DNA of 64,000 nt from Dactylorhiza incarnata (GCA_033032865.1 JAWHQI010000028.1:5785001-5849000), one strand, 5' to 3'. Positions 30,801 through 42,786 are shown, counted from the stretch's first letter. Translations and numbers: made by a program. Notes: generated from the letters alone by a model not told the origin.

Positions 30801-31058
30801 ACACCCCAAGATGTGATCAAATAGGTCAGGTGAAATTGCCCTCTTCAGAGTGAACTCTGCCTTCGCATTCGTCCTCCTCCAAGTTCTCACCTCAGCCCCA
30901 TTATCCCCTTCCGGAACAACTTCCTGCGTCTGATCTCCTCTAACAACTTCCCAGAGGTCCTCACCTACAAGATAGTTTTGCATACACGACTTCCACTTCT
31001 TGAAGTTAGTCGATGTAAGCACCTCAATCCCAAGACCCTTTGCAAATCCACCTTCCAT
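27900..31058 (-). CDS. Copia Gag-PR-IN-RT polyprotein
   Basis: 1052 codons, starting at an ATG 77 bp after the primer-binding site. Gag: membrane-proximal FKKWKSCMQNYLVGEDLW and the capsid core (residues 20-200); zinc knuckle CFKCGKYGHIRKDC (257-270). Protease: WIVDSGCGHH, catalytic Asp 317. Integrase: H448/H453/C483/C486 zinc site, catalytic D513, D576 and E612 (D-x35-E exact). RT: WQLDVKNAFLYGEIDKDI and the catalytic YVDD (near 1040). All key residues are present. It ends at TAA 12 residues after YVDD; in relatives the frame continues (next entry). Probably expressed only if the stops are recent or suppressed. The clade (Tork-like?) is not settled. Confidence 0.92.
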   Translation of the reverse strand: MEGGFAKGLGIEVLTSTNFKKWKSCMQNYLVGEDLWEVVRGDQTQEVVPEGDNGAEVRTWRRTNAKAEFTLKRAISPDLFDHILGCGSAAEIWRALDGLFNKKNVARLQFLENELARSAQGDLSISTFFLKLKNLCAEISALDPDEPISEAKLKRHIIRVLRKEYVAFVTSVQGWANQPSLLELENLLASQESLARQMAGVSVAGGDGEVHFSGKKKKWDKKKKTAGAGYGPSTSGQQERGYAPKADGKKKGEGPKCFKCGKYGHIRKDCKVVTQAGHAAEKEEAETRHIQGGWGGAFSASVGASAPINYLEDWIVDSGCGHHLTGDETKLSSAQPYTGNNAIITADNTVHPVEKVGVVSLGSDRGPLTLKSVYHVPGMRKNLFSVTNAVDAGYHVLFGPTEVKFLRNFEAVKAEVVHVGRRANDLFVLSTSSYVDKMKTNDGAVIWHERLGHVGMDKLKAMAVRGLVKGLPSLSSYGEGHVCEGCQFGKSHRLPFDKSQTRSSVPLECIHGDLMGPTSTPSLGGSRYMLVLIDDYTRYVWVYFLKEKAEAFAKFVEFKELVEGRLGLRVKKLRTDNGGEFTSSEFSTFCKKAGIRRELTCAHTPQQNGVAERKIRHLTETCKCWLHAKSIPKSFWAEGMSCAAYVINQMPLSPINMLTPHEMMFKEKPSVAHLRVFGSTCYMHVPDALRTKLDAKARKLVFVGYDERKKGWKCMDPETRRFVVSRDVVFDEVTSYKGSSDVELPESRVEVPEKAVEDLQVELPVSPGGPSPSSSETEASGLGSRGSNAPSTYGGGAREEAAGDNAVQGKELRRSKRAIVAPDRYTGENAVSIVSCFFAGPLDEREPSSFEKARGVKEWDIAMQEEMAALEKNETWSLVPKPEGITPVTCKWVYKLKKKADDSIERYKARLVARGFSQQYGEDYEETFSLVAKMTSVRFIIALAAFCGWEIWQLDVKNAFLYGEIDKDIFMVQPPGFVSEDFPEHVCKLKKALYGLKQAPRAWYGKIAEYLLFCGFCASDSDSNLFVKKSGELQVIVVLYVDDMIVTGNSKE

Positions 31059-31145
31059 GGTTCTTCCACTGGTTCCTTCTTCACAAAGGCGATGGCTACT
31101 CTAAGTTACTCACTGCTCAACCACTCCAACCTATCTCTGATACCA

Positions 31146-32332
31146 TGTGAAATTTTTCGGATCTTTATGGAGCGAGCAGGAGCTAGACAACTTAGAGATA
31201 AAAGCCAAGCAACCAGAAACAAATGGAGGCAAACAATTGATCTTTATTGATAACCATCTTCAAAATTACAAGGCAAGACATGCTTGGCGAGACATGATTT
31301 CGCCAACACACACAAAAGGAAAGATACAAAGTTGAAGATAACTTGAGACCGCCCAGACCGCGCGACCTCCCTGCGATCTCAAAAGCTGCCAGACCGCAGC
31401 GACTTGACGATCACAGAACACCACCAGCTCGCTGATCAAACCGCCCACTTCTTCAGACCTCCTGATTCTCCCGAACTCCAGCACCACAACTCCAAGCCGC
31501 AGACCGCCCGAACACTTTCAGAGGAAGAGGTGATCGCTGCTGCCCGCACTATCCGCAGAAGCTGCACAAGGGAAGCTCAATCAGGAGACCGCTCGGTCAC
31601 ATAAACATAGACCGCAGGAAAGAAGAAAGTTTAGCTTACGCTTGGTGTGTCTTTTGCTGCAACAGTGGCCTCCTATTTATAGGCGCGGGACCTGATCCAG
31701 TCACCACCCTATGAGATAGGATCACCACTCCCCAGACCGCGCGACCTGACCGGTCACACTGCGCGATCAGCAACATTACTTCTGCTTCATTTTGGTAAAC
31801 CCGCCAGCTTCAATGTCGCCATGAGAGACCGCCACTCTCACAGCAGACCGCGACTCCACAAGGAATACGCCAGACCGCCCGAAGCTATTCACCACCTGTG
31901 TTCGCACGAGACCGCGAACACAGTCAGTTCGCCATCAAACCGCGAACTCCTGTCCGCATGCCGATCTCCTCCTGAGACCGCGAACAGCAACCAGCTCGCA
32001 TACCAGTCTCCTCCTGAGACCGCGAACTGAGACCGCGCGACTAAGACCCTTAGTCCGCGAATACCCCCAGAAAGCCCGGTCAGCTACCAGACCGCATTCA
32101 GGAGAGAACCAGGATCAAACTGTGCGGTCACACCACACCGCCACAGCCTTGAAGAGGACAGCACGCCACGCGGTCACGCACAGACCGCGCAACCTCCACC
32201 GCAGCTAGGCTTAGATCAGCCAGACCGCAGATGCAGACAGCCAGGTCGTGCGGTCACGTCAGACCGCCCGACCTCCTCCCAGACCGCCCAGGTCCACAAA
32301 CCCTCCAAACTTCCACTTCAACAATTTCAACA
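31146..32332 (-). repeat. 5' LTR of the inner copia
   Basis: 1187 bp, same length as the 3' LTR. Same TATA box and GACCGC-rich layout. The tRNA-Met primer site follows with no spacer. Confidence 0.92.
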
Positions 32333-32337
32333 CAATC

Positions 32338-32660
32338 TTGGGCATAGCCCTCTAGTAAAGTCATTACCAAAGACACTGCGGCCACGGCGGGGCACATCAT
32401 CCTCATCAGGAGCTCCTCCACCCTCTCCACCCACTCTTCTGCCTGTATGGCAGACTCGGTACCACGAAAGGTAGGGGGCCTTAATCCCCGGAACGTCGTC
32501 AGAAGATCGGTGGGTACGATGGTCTGTTGGGGTGGCCGTAGGATGGCCGTCTGGAAGGTGGCTAACATCGCCGTCAATGTCCGTCCTAGATCCGTATCAA
32601 CAAACGGGACTGCAGCCAGGGTGGCCGGGGCTGGTGGTGGAGTGGTAGGATGGTACTGAT
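32338..32660 (-). pseudogene. Gag N-terminal part, Tekay-like element
   Basis: Reads LLTTFRGLRPPTFRGTESAIQAEEWVERVEELLMRM, the start of a Tekay/Del capsid (P.F.G...A..W), up to the point of copia insertion (TSD CAATC). The remainder of Gag resumes at 25789 with DWWRAASRSTF. The start codon could not be identified with confidence. Confidence 0.7.
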
Positions 32661-34234
32661 CCCTAGAGGAGGACCTTCCGTTACTGGACTCCGGTATCTA
32701 GAGAAGTAACAGGCGAACATCAGTATTTGCAAAAATAAGAGAATTTTGCAGAACTGACTGAAAGGAAGCGGAAAAATGCATGGTGTACTACCGTGCAATT
32801 TAGGATCCTTAAACCTTAAACCTAAGGGTCCACCAGGCTTCCGCTGCGTGGTTTGTCCCGAACCAAGGAACAAAAGCTGGGAAGGGAGGATCTAAAGACT
32901 GCCCCATGTGGTCGGATCGTGGTAGCTCTGATACATTTGTAAGACTCCCCCTCCCCAAACTGAACCGGGTTCAGGGAGGGGGATCTTACTGCCCAAGGAC
33001 GGCCACTTAGCGCTTCCCAGATGCCAACGGCCCACCCTCTCAAGCACTGAGTGGTCACCTTGTCAGGCACGAGAATCACAACAACACATCAGATTCACAC
33101 AGCGGAAGTATTAGAAATAGGAAAATTACCACACAACTTATCATTACATGACAAAAGGGGATGAAGCCTATTATTTACAATATCTGCCTCGGGGTTACAT
33201 ATAACTATGACAAAATGATCCTAGTCTAGTCCTATACTCTAGGACTCACGTCGCGGAAGACAAGGGGCGAGACTGGAGAGTCCGAACGGGCCACCTGTAA
33301 GGCCGGTATCTCATCCTGCAGTGCGGGGGCTTCGCGCTGTCCCATCACCTATGATTGGTTATAAGAATAGCCGTTAGTCACAGAGCTAAGTAGAAAATGC
33401 ATCCCCTCCCCGGATCTGTATCCTGGGGCGGGCTGAAGTACAGGAATTAAATAGTCGAAGCACAGTAGAGAGTTAGCAGCATGTATACATATACACACAC
33501 ATATATATTTATATATTTATAGGGCCTACCCATCAAAACTTCCGCGAGGTAACATAGACGCGCAGTATGTAATAAAGGCAACTCTAATTTGCACACACTC
33601 GCGCTCAGGTGTTCAAACCTGCACACACAAAGACTCTGTGTCGACACAGCTTGGACCGCTTTGCTTCAAGCAGGGTAGCGAACCCCGCGGGCCTCACCGA
33701 TGTGGTCGTCCGTGACAATGGCCAGTCCTGCCACTTCTGAATATAGTCGTACCGTATCACTCAGGCCCTCTCGTACAACTTAGTGTACTAACTGGATGTG
33801 AGCGACATCCGGCGATTTCGATTTTCAGGCCGACCAGCGGAGGCAAAAACAGCGGGTTCGGAATGATGATGATCCGCTGCGCACATCTCCCTGTCGCCAT
33901 GAGTCGTCACCCCTCCCGCACTGGTACGAACGGTCTGCGGGTGTCACTGACCCGCCACTATACCAAGCAATCTTCAAAGCCTATACATAGAGTAAGCGCT
34001 TTAAAACTTGACGCGGAATTCTTACTCGACCGGTCACTCGACTCTCGACCGGGAGGCTTGCCGGTAGAAGGGCTCCTTATTTGGGGCTAGCTCAGGAGGA
34101 GGGACTCAACTCCGGGTTTTCCCCAACTAAGGCCTCACAAAAAGAGGAGAAGCACCGCTTGCCAGCGTAGGACTGCAGTTAGCACTAAGTATAAGAGTGC
34201 AACATAGACAGTCAGACGGGCCGGAAGCAGAGGC

Positions 34235-34735
34235 CAAAATATAAGTACGGGGACCAGTGCGTGACTGGATTTAAGAATAAATGCCGAAAGTAAAAGGGGG
34301 GGGGGACCAGTACAGGACTGGATTTAAGCATAAATACTGTAAGTAAAGCAGGGGGACCAGTACGAGACTGAATTTAAAGAATAAATACTGAAAGTAAAGC
34401 AGGGGGACCAGTACGAGACTGGATTTAAGCATAAATACTATAAGTAAAGCAGGGGGACCAGTACGAGACTGGATTTAATGAATAAATACTGAAAGTAAAG
34501 CAGGGGGACCAGTACGAGACTGGATTTTATGAATAAATACTGAAAGTAAAGACAGGGGGGACCAGTGTGAGACTGGATCTAAAGAATAAATAATGTAAGT
34601 AAAGCAGGGGGACCAATACGAGACTGGATTTAATGAATAAATACTGAAAGTAAATACATGGGGGACCAGTGCGAGACTAGATCTAAAGAATAAATACTGT
34701 AAGTAAAACAGGACCAGTACAAGACTGGATAGCAT
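34235..34735. repeat. 50-bp tandem array in the 5' LTR, about 10 units
   Basis: Same GGGGACCAGTACGAGACTGG unit as the 3' LTR array, also ten starts (34249 to 34710). Confidence 0.85.
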
Positions 34736-36639
34736 AATAAAGAAAAGGGTTAGTAGTCCATTCACTCCATAACAGGAGGCTTCAAAGTCGACTCCGTTCC
34801 TAGGAGGAAGTTCCGTTCAATCCCCGTTCATAGGGGGTCTTTTCTCCGTTCGTAGGAGTTTACTTAGATGTTATGAGATTATTTATATTTCGTAGAATTC
34901 CTTATTTCCGTGTCTTGGATTCACATTTTTTTAATATTTTGATGTTGGCGACGTCGCCTCGCGATTGCATCCCGAATTACGCGTTGGTATTTTAATTCAT
35001 CGAGTTGAGGGAAGAGTTCGTCAAACTGACCAATTTGTGCTAATTCGTCGAATGCAGGGCTGAGTTTGTCGAACCGAGAATTGAGTTCGTCGAACTGAGC
35101 CTTTATTACTATTTCGTCGAACTGAGTCAAGCGTTCGTCGAAATCAGCCCAAAGTTCGTCGAACACAGGTTTAAAAGAATTTCGCTGAATGCAGCAGGAA
35201 GCTTTCGTCGAATTGACTCAAGCATTCGTCGAACTCGGCCCAGAGTTCGTCGAACGCAGGTTTAAAAGAATTTTGTTGATCGCAGAGTGAACAATCCCGT
35301 CAATTCGAAGCACGCGTTCGTCGAAGTGAAAATATAGTTCGTCGAACGCAGGCTGATTAAAATGTCGTCGAACGTAGACAGAAATCTTTTCGTCGAATGC
35401 AGAATGATGTATATTTTCGCAGAATAAATCACATTCATCGATCGCGGGCTTGGAATAATATCTTGGGAGGCGGCCGCTGCTGCCGCCGGGCAGCGGCCTG
35501 CTTGGGCCGGCGCCACCCCTGGTCAGTGCGCTAGGAGCCGACGAGCACTCTGGTGGTTGTCTGGTGGCCTAGCGCCGCCGGCCACCACCGGAATAAAGAA
35601 TCAGAGGGCGGGAGGTGGTGGTGCAGCCTGCATGCGCCATGCAGGCTTGCTGCGTCGCCGCCTCTGCTGGGAGGGCCTTCCCTGCCACCCCTGGTTGGGG
35701 CGCCAGGAAAGAGGCAGTCCCCCGGAGGGGGTACGGCGGCCCGGCGCCGCTGGCCGCCGCTGGAGGGAGGCTTTCTTCGTACAGGAAACATGAAAACGGA
35801 AGGGGAAGGTTGCGGGTGCCGCCGGAGGCGTGTCCTCCGGTGACCCTACCGCCTACTCCCATCGTAGTTCGGGTCCCCGGGTGGGGACCTGCTCCCCCAG
35901 TTCCACCACCGACGCTGGGGTTGCTAGCATACGGCCACTCTTCCCCACCCGAGCCTGGGTATGGCTTGGGGTGGGGCTGGCGGTACTCTGGCGACGAGGA
36001 GGCGGCCGACTGCCTTGAGGGAGTAAGAGGGAGGAGGGAGAAGGTTTCTACCTGTAGGGGAGTAGCTCGGGAGGTGGAGAGGTGGCTTGCCATGGGGAGG
36101 AGGTGGTGGCAGAGGTTGGCTGGAAAGAGCTTCGACAAGGGAAGAAGGAAGCTGGCAGGGGAGGAGGAGGGCTGAGGGTTCGTGTACTCAGGAAGGAGGC
36201 TGGGCCCTTCCTTTTATAGAGGAAGAGGGAGGCCTTCCCTCTCCTCTTTTTTACCCCTCGTGGGTTTTAAAGAGGGATGGGTGTGTGTGTGTGGGGGGGG
36301 GGGGGGGGGGGGGGGTATTTTCTCCCCCCCCCTACCTTGCCCCAACAGGGAGGGCTGTTCATGGGCAGCCCCCTTTTCTCCTGGAAGGAGCTTCTCTCAC
36401 ATCCCCCCTATTTTCTTTTCTTAAAGACCTTCATGTCTGGGGGGGTTAACCAAGGTCAACTTAGGGCGGGGTCCTCCATGATCCCGAGGGTACACTAAGA
36501 TTTACCGGGGCCGATTCCGAGTTTGTACGTTCCGTATTTCGTGCGTTGTGCCGGGGCGTCCTACATAATCCATAACGGGCATATTCTCCACATGACCTTG
36601 GATTGACGATCAACGAGTTCCATGACGCTAGTGTGGACT

Positions 36640-37330
36640 ATTCAAGTCTAACGAAACTGACGGAAGTCAGATCGGAGTATGTTTGGCCACTATTCCACAA
36701 TAGTGTGGTAGCGGCGCACAACGATACTCAAAATGGTCATTTTCTCTAAACGATCTCGGATCGGGGTGCAATGAATTCCGTTCACTCGTATCAGTCATAC
36801 GAGTCTAACGGAACTGACGGAAGTCAGATCAGAGTACGTTTGGCCACTATTCCACAATAGTGTGGTAGCGGCGCACAACGATACTCAAAATGGTCGTTTT
36901 CTCTAAACGACCTCGGATCGGGGTGCAACGAATTTCGTTGCACTCATATCGGTCATACGAGTCTGACAGAACTGACGGAAGTCAGATTGGAGTCTGTTTG
37001 GCCACTATTCCACAATAGTGTGGTAGCGGCGTACAACGATACTCAAAATGGTCGTTTTCTCTAAACGACCTCGGATCGGGGTGCAACGAATTTCGTTGCA
37101 CTCGTATCGGTCATACGAGTCTAACAGAACTGACGGAAGTCAGATCGGAGTACGTTTGGCCACTATTCCACAATAGTGTGGTAGCGGCGCACAACGATAC
37201 TCAAAATGGTCGTTTTCTCTAAACGACCTCAGATCGGGGTGCAACGAATTCCATTGCACTCGTATCGGTCATACGAGTCTAACGGAACTGGCGGAAGTCA
37301 GATTGTAGTCCCTTAGTACATTATCCTATA
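36640..37330. repeat. 158-160-bp tandem array in the 5' LTR, 4-5 units
   Basis: Same unit as at 20640-21330, with starts near 36654, 36810, 36970, 37128 and 37286. Confidence 0.85.
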
Positions 37331-37416
37331 ATGGGTCATTCTCTATCGCTCGGGCCTACTTTTATTGGGCTCACTAGGGTCTAGTGACCCAATAAAAGTC
37401 GGGATGTTACACCTGA

Positions 37417-38808
37417 GTCTTTTGATAATGAGACTCTTAGAACCACTGATCTTTTGATAAGCAGATCATGAACACCCAGATCTTTTGATAAAGAGTTCTT
37501 GAACCAACCAGATCTTTATATAAGGAGATCTTGAACCACTGAATCCTTTGGAAGAGGGATTCTTAAAACTCTTTTATAGTTGAAGAGAATGTGAAGAAGG
37601 AAGAGAAAGAAAGAGGGAGAATTCTGTTCTCAAAATTCCGTGAAGCCTTGTGCTTCAGTTTTCACTTTTCTGGATCTGTGAATAATGTATCCTTGCTTTT
37701 GATAGTGATGTTTTGCAAGGATTATGAGCTTCAGATCCTGTCAATTTCTTCTATTCAAATCTGACTGATGTATGATCTTTGATGAAGAGCAGCCTTCTAT
37801 TTTTACTGTGCTAAGAGAGAGCAGTATTTATTCTTCACTGTCTTCTAGGGTTCAGAAGGAAGAACAAGGAGGAGAACCATAATCGACAGAATTTGAATAT
37901 CTGTATTGAATGCTCTGGTTTCTTCTCTCTAATCTTCTTATTTATTGTCCATCCTTTAATTTGAATTTGTTTCCTCTTTTAGAGTGTGCTGAAAAGGTAT
38001 TGGCCTGGACAATTTCTCTTCCTTTCCTCATTTCTTCTCGACCCGTCTGCCAACTGTCTTGATCCTTTCCAAGAAAGCTTTTGTTGTCTTCTTTATTGCT
38101 TCTTTCTATTCTAGGCAATAAATGAACCATTGTAGAACGGTCTTCAGTATTATGAGCCTTGAGAGAGAGATCCAAAATGACAGCTAAAAAGGCTTCCTTT
38201 TCAGACTGTATTCGACGTTGCGTCGAGTTCTCTTTCTCTCTTATCGACGCACCTTCGAGTTCTTGTAAGAGCAGCTTTGAATTCATTCTTGCTCTGATTG
38301 AAGTCTGCTTGTCGACGTTGCGTCGATACCTTATCGACATAAACGTCGAGGTGAGGGCTTGACTCTGAACTTCATCATCTGCTTCGAATTGAAGTCGATG
38401 TTGCGTCGACTTCAGATGGCTTCGACAGATTCTTTCTTCTGTGTTGAGTTGAAGTCAAAGCTGCGACGACTTCTAGTGATACTTCGATATGTCCATTTCC
38501 TCTATGTCGACATCCTTTCGACATAGCGTCGACTTGATCTACTTCGACAAAAAGTTGAGTTGCTTGGACTTCTAGTCTAAGTTGCGCCGACAAGAAATCG
38601 ATGTTGCGTCAATTTTTATTCGCCGCAATTGTTAACTTAACCCAAATTCTGCTTGTCTTGATCTAGTCTTGTCACCCTAAGTTGAGTGAGATATCCTAAG
38701 ACATCTAATTACCATATTACCCTCACTATACAATGGGTAATTGAAACCTAAGGGATAAAATCACTTTAGATAATTTGTTAAGTTAAATCCAAGGGGTTTT
38801 TCTCAACA
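37417..38808 (-). repeat. Solo LTR, larger part
   Basis: Resumes the solo LTR after the Tekay element. 37417-37580 holds four to five imperfect hairpins of the type GATCTTTTGATAAGCAGATC in tandem. 38205-38615 is rich in GTCGA/TCGAC motifs (GACGTTGCGTCGA repeated). The ORFs at 37942-38593 on the minus strand look incidental. Confidence 0.65.
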
Positions 38809-38813
38809 TAGTC

Positions 38814-39911
38814 TTCTTCTCACTTGTTCATCAGATTGGTGGTTTTATTCCGGAGCAAATATTCATACTTGTTTTGATCGTTCTTATTTTGCCACCTTTC
38901 AGGACATCTGTGGAGGAAGCGTAATCCTAGGAGATGCGTCTTCGACAAAATTCATGGTCGCGGGCGAGTTGATCTTATGTTGACATCTGGGAAGACACTA
39001 TGCTTGCATAATGTGTTTTATGTGCCGAGAGTTATGAAGAATCTAGTGAGCGGATCCTTGCTGGTTAAGAAAGGATATAAAATTGTTTTAGAATCCAATA
39101 AAATTGTAATAACATTAAATAATGTATGTATTGGTAAATAATATATTTGTGATGTTTTATTTAAATTAAATATTGTTGATTTAGATGTTAATCAAATTTC
39201 ATCTTATATAGTTCCAAGTTCATCTTATATTTTTTGGCATGCTAGATTAGGATATGTGAATTCAAATTGTATGAAAAGAATGATGTCTTTAAATTTAATT
39301 TCTAAATTTAATATTGCACCAAGTGTTTGATGTGAAATATGTGTGCAATCTAAGTTTTCTAGAAAACCTTTTAAATTATTTGAAAGAACTTCAAAACCTT
39401 TAGAGTTAATTCACTCGGATGTATGTGACTCGAACCACCAACCTACTAGAGGTGGAAATAAATATTTTGTAACTTTTATTGATGATTCTACTAAATATTG
39501 TTACATATATTTATTAAAAACTAAAGATAAAGCATTTTCATACTTTAAGATTTTCAAAGCTGAAGTAGAAAATCAATGAGGATCATCAATTAAAATTCTT
39601 AGATCCGACCGAGGTGGAGAATACACTTCGAATGAACTAACCCAGATTTTCCAAGAACATGAGATCATTCATCAAGTGCTTGCTCCATATTCTCCTCAAT
39701 CAAATGGTGTAGCTGTACGCAAAAATCGAACCTTAATGAACATGGTCAATGCCATGTTAGCTGAGTCCGATGCTCTAGAAAATCTTTGGGGAGAAGCGTT
39801 GCTCACCTCCTCTTTCATCCTTAATAGAATTCCTTAAAAGCATGATGATAAAACCCCTTTTGAATTATTTAAATTAAGAAATCTAATCTCCAAATTCTTC
39901 GAGTATGGGGG
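38814..39911 (+). pseudogene. Protease, GAG-pre-integrase and integrase of the host copia
   Basis: Begins with DWWFYSGANIHTCFDRS, the copia protease in which the catalytic D-S-G reads Y-S-G, then ILGDASSTK...LHNVFYVPRVMKNLVSG. The GAG-pre-integrase motif (FWHARLGYVNSNCMKRM; CEICVQSKFSRKPFK) follows, then integrase (LIHSDVCDS; LRSDRGGEYTS; PYSPQSNGVAVRKNRTL, where the catalytic Glu position reads Val). Several stops. Confidence 0.8.
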
Positions 39912-40910
39912 TGTTTGTCTAAGGTAGCAATCCCTGAACCAAAAAGAAAGAAAATAGGACCTAAAATACTAGACTCCATTTTTATAGGTTATGCTTCAGA
40001 TAGTAGTGTTAATAGGTTTCTTATTACTAATTCTCTAATTAGTGAAATATTAAATAACACTATTATAGAAGCTAGATATGCCGTTTATTTTGAAGATAAA
40101 TTCTCATATAAATTAAACAACTCATCTCAACCATCTTCTAGCTCAATTCAAACTTCCTCTGATATAGATCCATTAAAAATTGATGAACCTAGAAGAAACA
40201 AAAGAGTTGAAAATGAAAGAACTTTAGGAGACGACTACTTCACCTATCTAGTTGAAGGAGATCCTAATTCATATAAGGAATCTACAACCTCATCTGATTG
40301 TCCCTTTTGGAAAAAAGCTATAAATTCAAAAATTAATTCTATTCTAGAAAATAAAATTTGGATTCTAATCGATCTTCCTTCCGATGCCAAAGCCATAGGT
40401 TGTGCATGGATCTTTAAGAAGAAATTAAATCCGGACGATTCCATAGAAAAATATAAGGCACGTCATGTTGCTAAAGACTATGCGCAAAAATAAGTGATAG
40501 ATTATTTGGATACCTCCCGTAGCTTGGATTACATCCCTTTGCAAAGTAGCCTTAACATCGATCCCTAAATTAATTATTTATCAAATGGACGTCAAATTCG
40601 CTTTCTTACATAGAGACTTAGATGACGAAGTCTATATGACTCAACCCGAAAGTTTTGTATCTAATGAATATGATAAATGTATTTTTGTAAAATAAGAAGG
40701 AAATGAATTTATTTTATTATGTCTCTATGTAGTTGATATTTTAATTTTTGAAAATTCAACTAAAATTATTAATAATATGGAAAAATAATTTATCATCCAA
40801 ATTAGATATGAAGGATTTGGGAGAAGTTAATGTCATTTTATGAATGAAGGTAGCTAAAATTGATTCAACTGTGTCATTATCTCTTTCCCATTCGATCGAG
40901 AAAATGATGC
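39912..40910 (+). pseudogene. Reverse transcriptase of the host copia, N-terminal part
   Basis: Contains FWKKAINSKINSILENKIW, CAWIFKKKLNPDDSIEKYKARHVAKDYAQK, then in broken frames YQMDVKFAFLHRDLDDEVYM and LLCLYVVDILIFE, in which the copia YVDD reads YVVD. It is cut at 40915 by the Sirevirus-like insertion and continues at 48743. Confidence 0.8.
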
Positions 40911-40915
40911 ATAAA

Positions 40916-42786
40916 TGTTGGGAATTTTGCCCACATGATTTCTGATTTGAAGAAGTCACCAAGTCAAGAAAACTTCACTTTGTATTTGATCACTTCTCTA
41001 GCTTATAAATCTCAGGAAGTTAGTAGAACAAGATTCGTCGAACAAAGAAGGAAGTTCGTCGAACGAAGAATGCAGTTCGTCGAACGCTGAGAATTGGCGA
41101 GTTCATCGACCGCTGAAACTTGGCGTGTTCGTCGAGCGCAGAAGGAAGATCGTCGAATGCTGAATGGAGTTCATTGAACGCAGAGACGGGACAAAAGAAT
41201 GAAGCTCGTCGATCGCAGAACGCTATTCGTCGAACGAAGATTACCGTTCGTTGAACGCAAAGAAGAATGAAGAAAAAAGGAAGTAATGTCGTCCAGAAGA
41301 CGCGGTATCGTCGACTTCACCATAGTGGACTTGTCATCGAGAAGAACAAACATCGTCATAAAGAAGACCTGTCGTCAAAAAGACTGAAGAAGGACAGCTG
41401 AAGACAAGCAGTTGCTAAAGTATGATCTGTCGACATGTTATCACTCATGTCGTCGAGAGAACAAGGTGATTACGACGACACAGTCAGAGATAGCATATCG
41501 TGGTATATGCAGAAGCGCCAGAATGTCTCGTATCGTCAAGATAACAGCATCAGAGGCAGAAGCAAGAAGAATTGAAGTCAAGTCTACCTAAGTTCAAGGC
41601 ATCGACAAAGTCCTGTCGTCGAGATATCATCCATGTCGTTGTAACAATGGAAATATCGTCGAGAGAGATTCAAATGTTGCGGATGCGCTGTCAGCATTTA
41701 ATGCCGCCGCCTGATTGTCCAATCAGCGCATGCTCTTATAGAATGGGCGTCTGACATTAAAGGACACCACATGTGACTGTTATGCGACTCATATTTCCTA
41801 TAAAAAGGGAACAGTGATGCCCTAGAAAACGAACTCTGGAAATAGAGAAAAGGACAAAAAAGTATCCCGCCTCTACACTTCAATAGAACAATTTTCTCGG
41901 CGGAGAAGAAGAAGATGAAGTAGAGAACAAGCATCTAGTGTTCTCTGAAGAATCAGTCATCTCCATCGACTGAAAAGTAGCCGGTCAACATCTGGAAAAA
42001 GAAGAGAAGGCTGAAGAAGATCCAGTGCTGAAACTCCAAATCAAGAAGCATCTTCTTCAACCTAAAGAAGCCGATCTTCATCTGGCTAAGTTGTCGATCT
42101 TCATTCGGCAGAAGTAACAGTCTTTTAACACTGTATTTTCTGTAAGGCTTGCGGGCCTATTTGTCTAGCTTGAGGGCTGGAGAGCTGCGAGGCTTGAGGG
42201 CCAGGGCAGTGGACTTGCGGGTCCGACACCGTCTAGCTTGAGGGCTGGAGAGTTATGAGGCTTGAGGGATAGGGCAGTGGACTTGCGTGTCTGACACCAT
42301 CTAGCTTGAGGGCTGGAGAGCTGTGAGGCTTGAGGGCCAGGGCAGTGGACTTGCGGGTCCGATCTTGTTGAGCTTGAGGGCTCGGGCGTTGTAGGGGCTT
42401 GCGGGCTTAGGCTGTAGGCACAGGACATGCGGGTCTGTGTTGTGTAGGGCTTGAGGGCCTGAGTGTCGAGCTTGTGGGCTCGGGGGCAGCAGGGGCTTGC
42501 GGGCCTAGGCTGTTGGACTTGCGGGTCCGTGGTGTAAGGCTTGAGGGCCTGAAGTTTTTGGCGGCATTTGCCGACCCTAGCACACTGCTAGGTAGGCGCA
42601 GAGGGAAAGATGACTACTCAAGACACCCGGTCTTGAGGAACCTCTATGCATCTTTGTGTGCTTTTCTGTGTTGTGCTTTCTACTTTATAGATCTATTAAA
42701 CAGAAATCAAGAACACCAAAAAGGGGATAAAAATTTGAAAAACCTACCCCCCCTTTAGGTGATAAGTCGACACCCAATAAACAACA
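40916..42786 (+). repeat. 5' LTR of the Sirevirus-like element
   Basis: TGTTGGGAAT...AACAACA. TATA box TATAAAAAGG at about 41799-41808. 40990-41480 is packed with TTCGTCGAAC-type motifs. 42130-42560 is a tandem array (CTTGAGGGCTGGAGAG / GGACTTGCGGGTCCGA, unit about 70 bp). Confidence 0.88.

Larger units (their letters stand above)
25795..32332 (-). mobile_element. Nearly intact copia retrotransposon, minus strand
   Basis: 6538 bp with TSD CAATC on both sides (25790-25794 and 32333-32337). LTRs are 25795-26981 and 31146-32332, both 1187 bp, with about eight differences by eye (roughly 99.3% identity), so it is recent. Primer-binding site TGGTATCAGAG (31145-31135) directly adjoins the 5' LTR; polypurine tract AAGGGGGAG precedes the 3' LTR. 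The single long polyprotein frame is broken by two stops only. It is the innermost insertion of the nest. Confidence 0.93.
16924..37411 (-). mobile_element. Tekay/Del-like chromovirus with 4.5-kb LTRs
   Basis: Ends TGTAAGAC...GATGTTACA, flanked by CCTGA on both sides (16919-16923 and 37412-37416), a perfect TSD. LTRs are 16924-21407 and 32938-37411. The internal region on the minus strand holds gag, protease, RT, RNase H, integrase and a terminal group-II-type chromodomain (VKVLWSNCGREEFTWEPE), diagnostic of the Tekay/Del clade. A primer site resembling tRNA-Met (TGTATCAGAGC, one base shorter than usual) follows the 5' LTR at 32935-32925. A copia element interrupts gag (25795-32332). Without it the element is about 13.9 kb. 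Confidence 0.88.
32938..37411 (-). repeat. 5' LTR of the Tekay-like element
   Basis: 4474 bp, the same modules as the other LTR: terminal hairpin (32939-32993), 50-bp array (34235-34735), TTCGTCGAA block (35000-35460), GC-rich block (35470-36180) and 158-bp array (36640-37330). G-runs at 36291-36315 and C-runs in the other LTR differ in length. Point differences and small indels put LTR identity clearly below that of the inner copia. Confidence 0.85.
16645..38808 (-). mobile_element. Solo LTR (minus strand) inside the host copia, split by a Tekay element
   Basis: Visible as 16645-16923 plus 37417-38808, about 1.67 kb in total. Ends read TGAAAGTGCAATG (plus, left) and TTTCTCAACA (plus, right), i.e. 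minus-strand TGTTGAGAAA...CACTTTCA. It is flanked by TAGTC on both sides (16640-16644 and 38809-38813), a perfect 5-bp TSD. No internal region or second LTR exists, so it is a solo LTR left by LTR-LTR recombination. The family looks copia-like by its ends, an inference. Confidence 0.75.
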
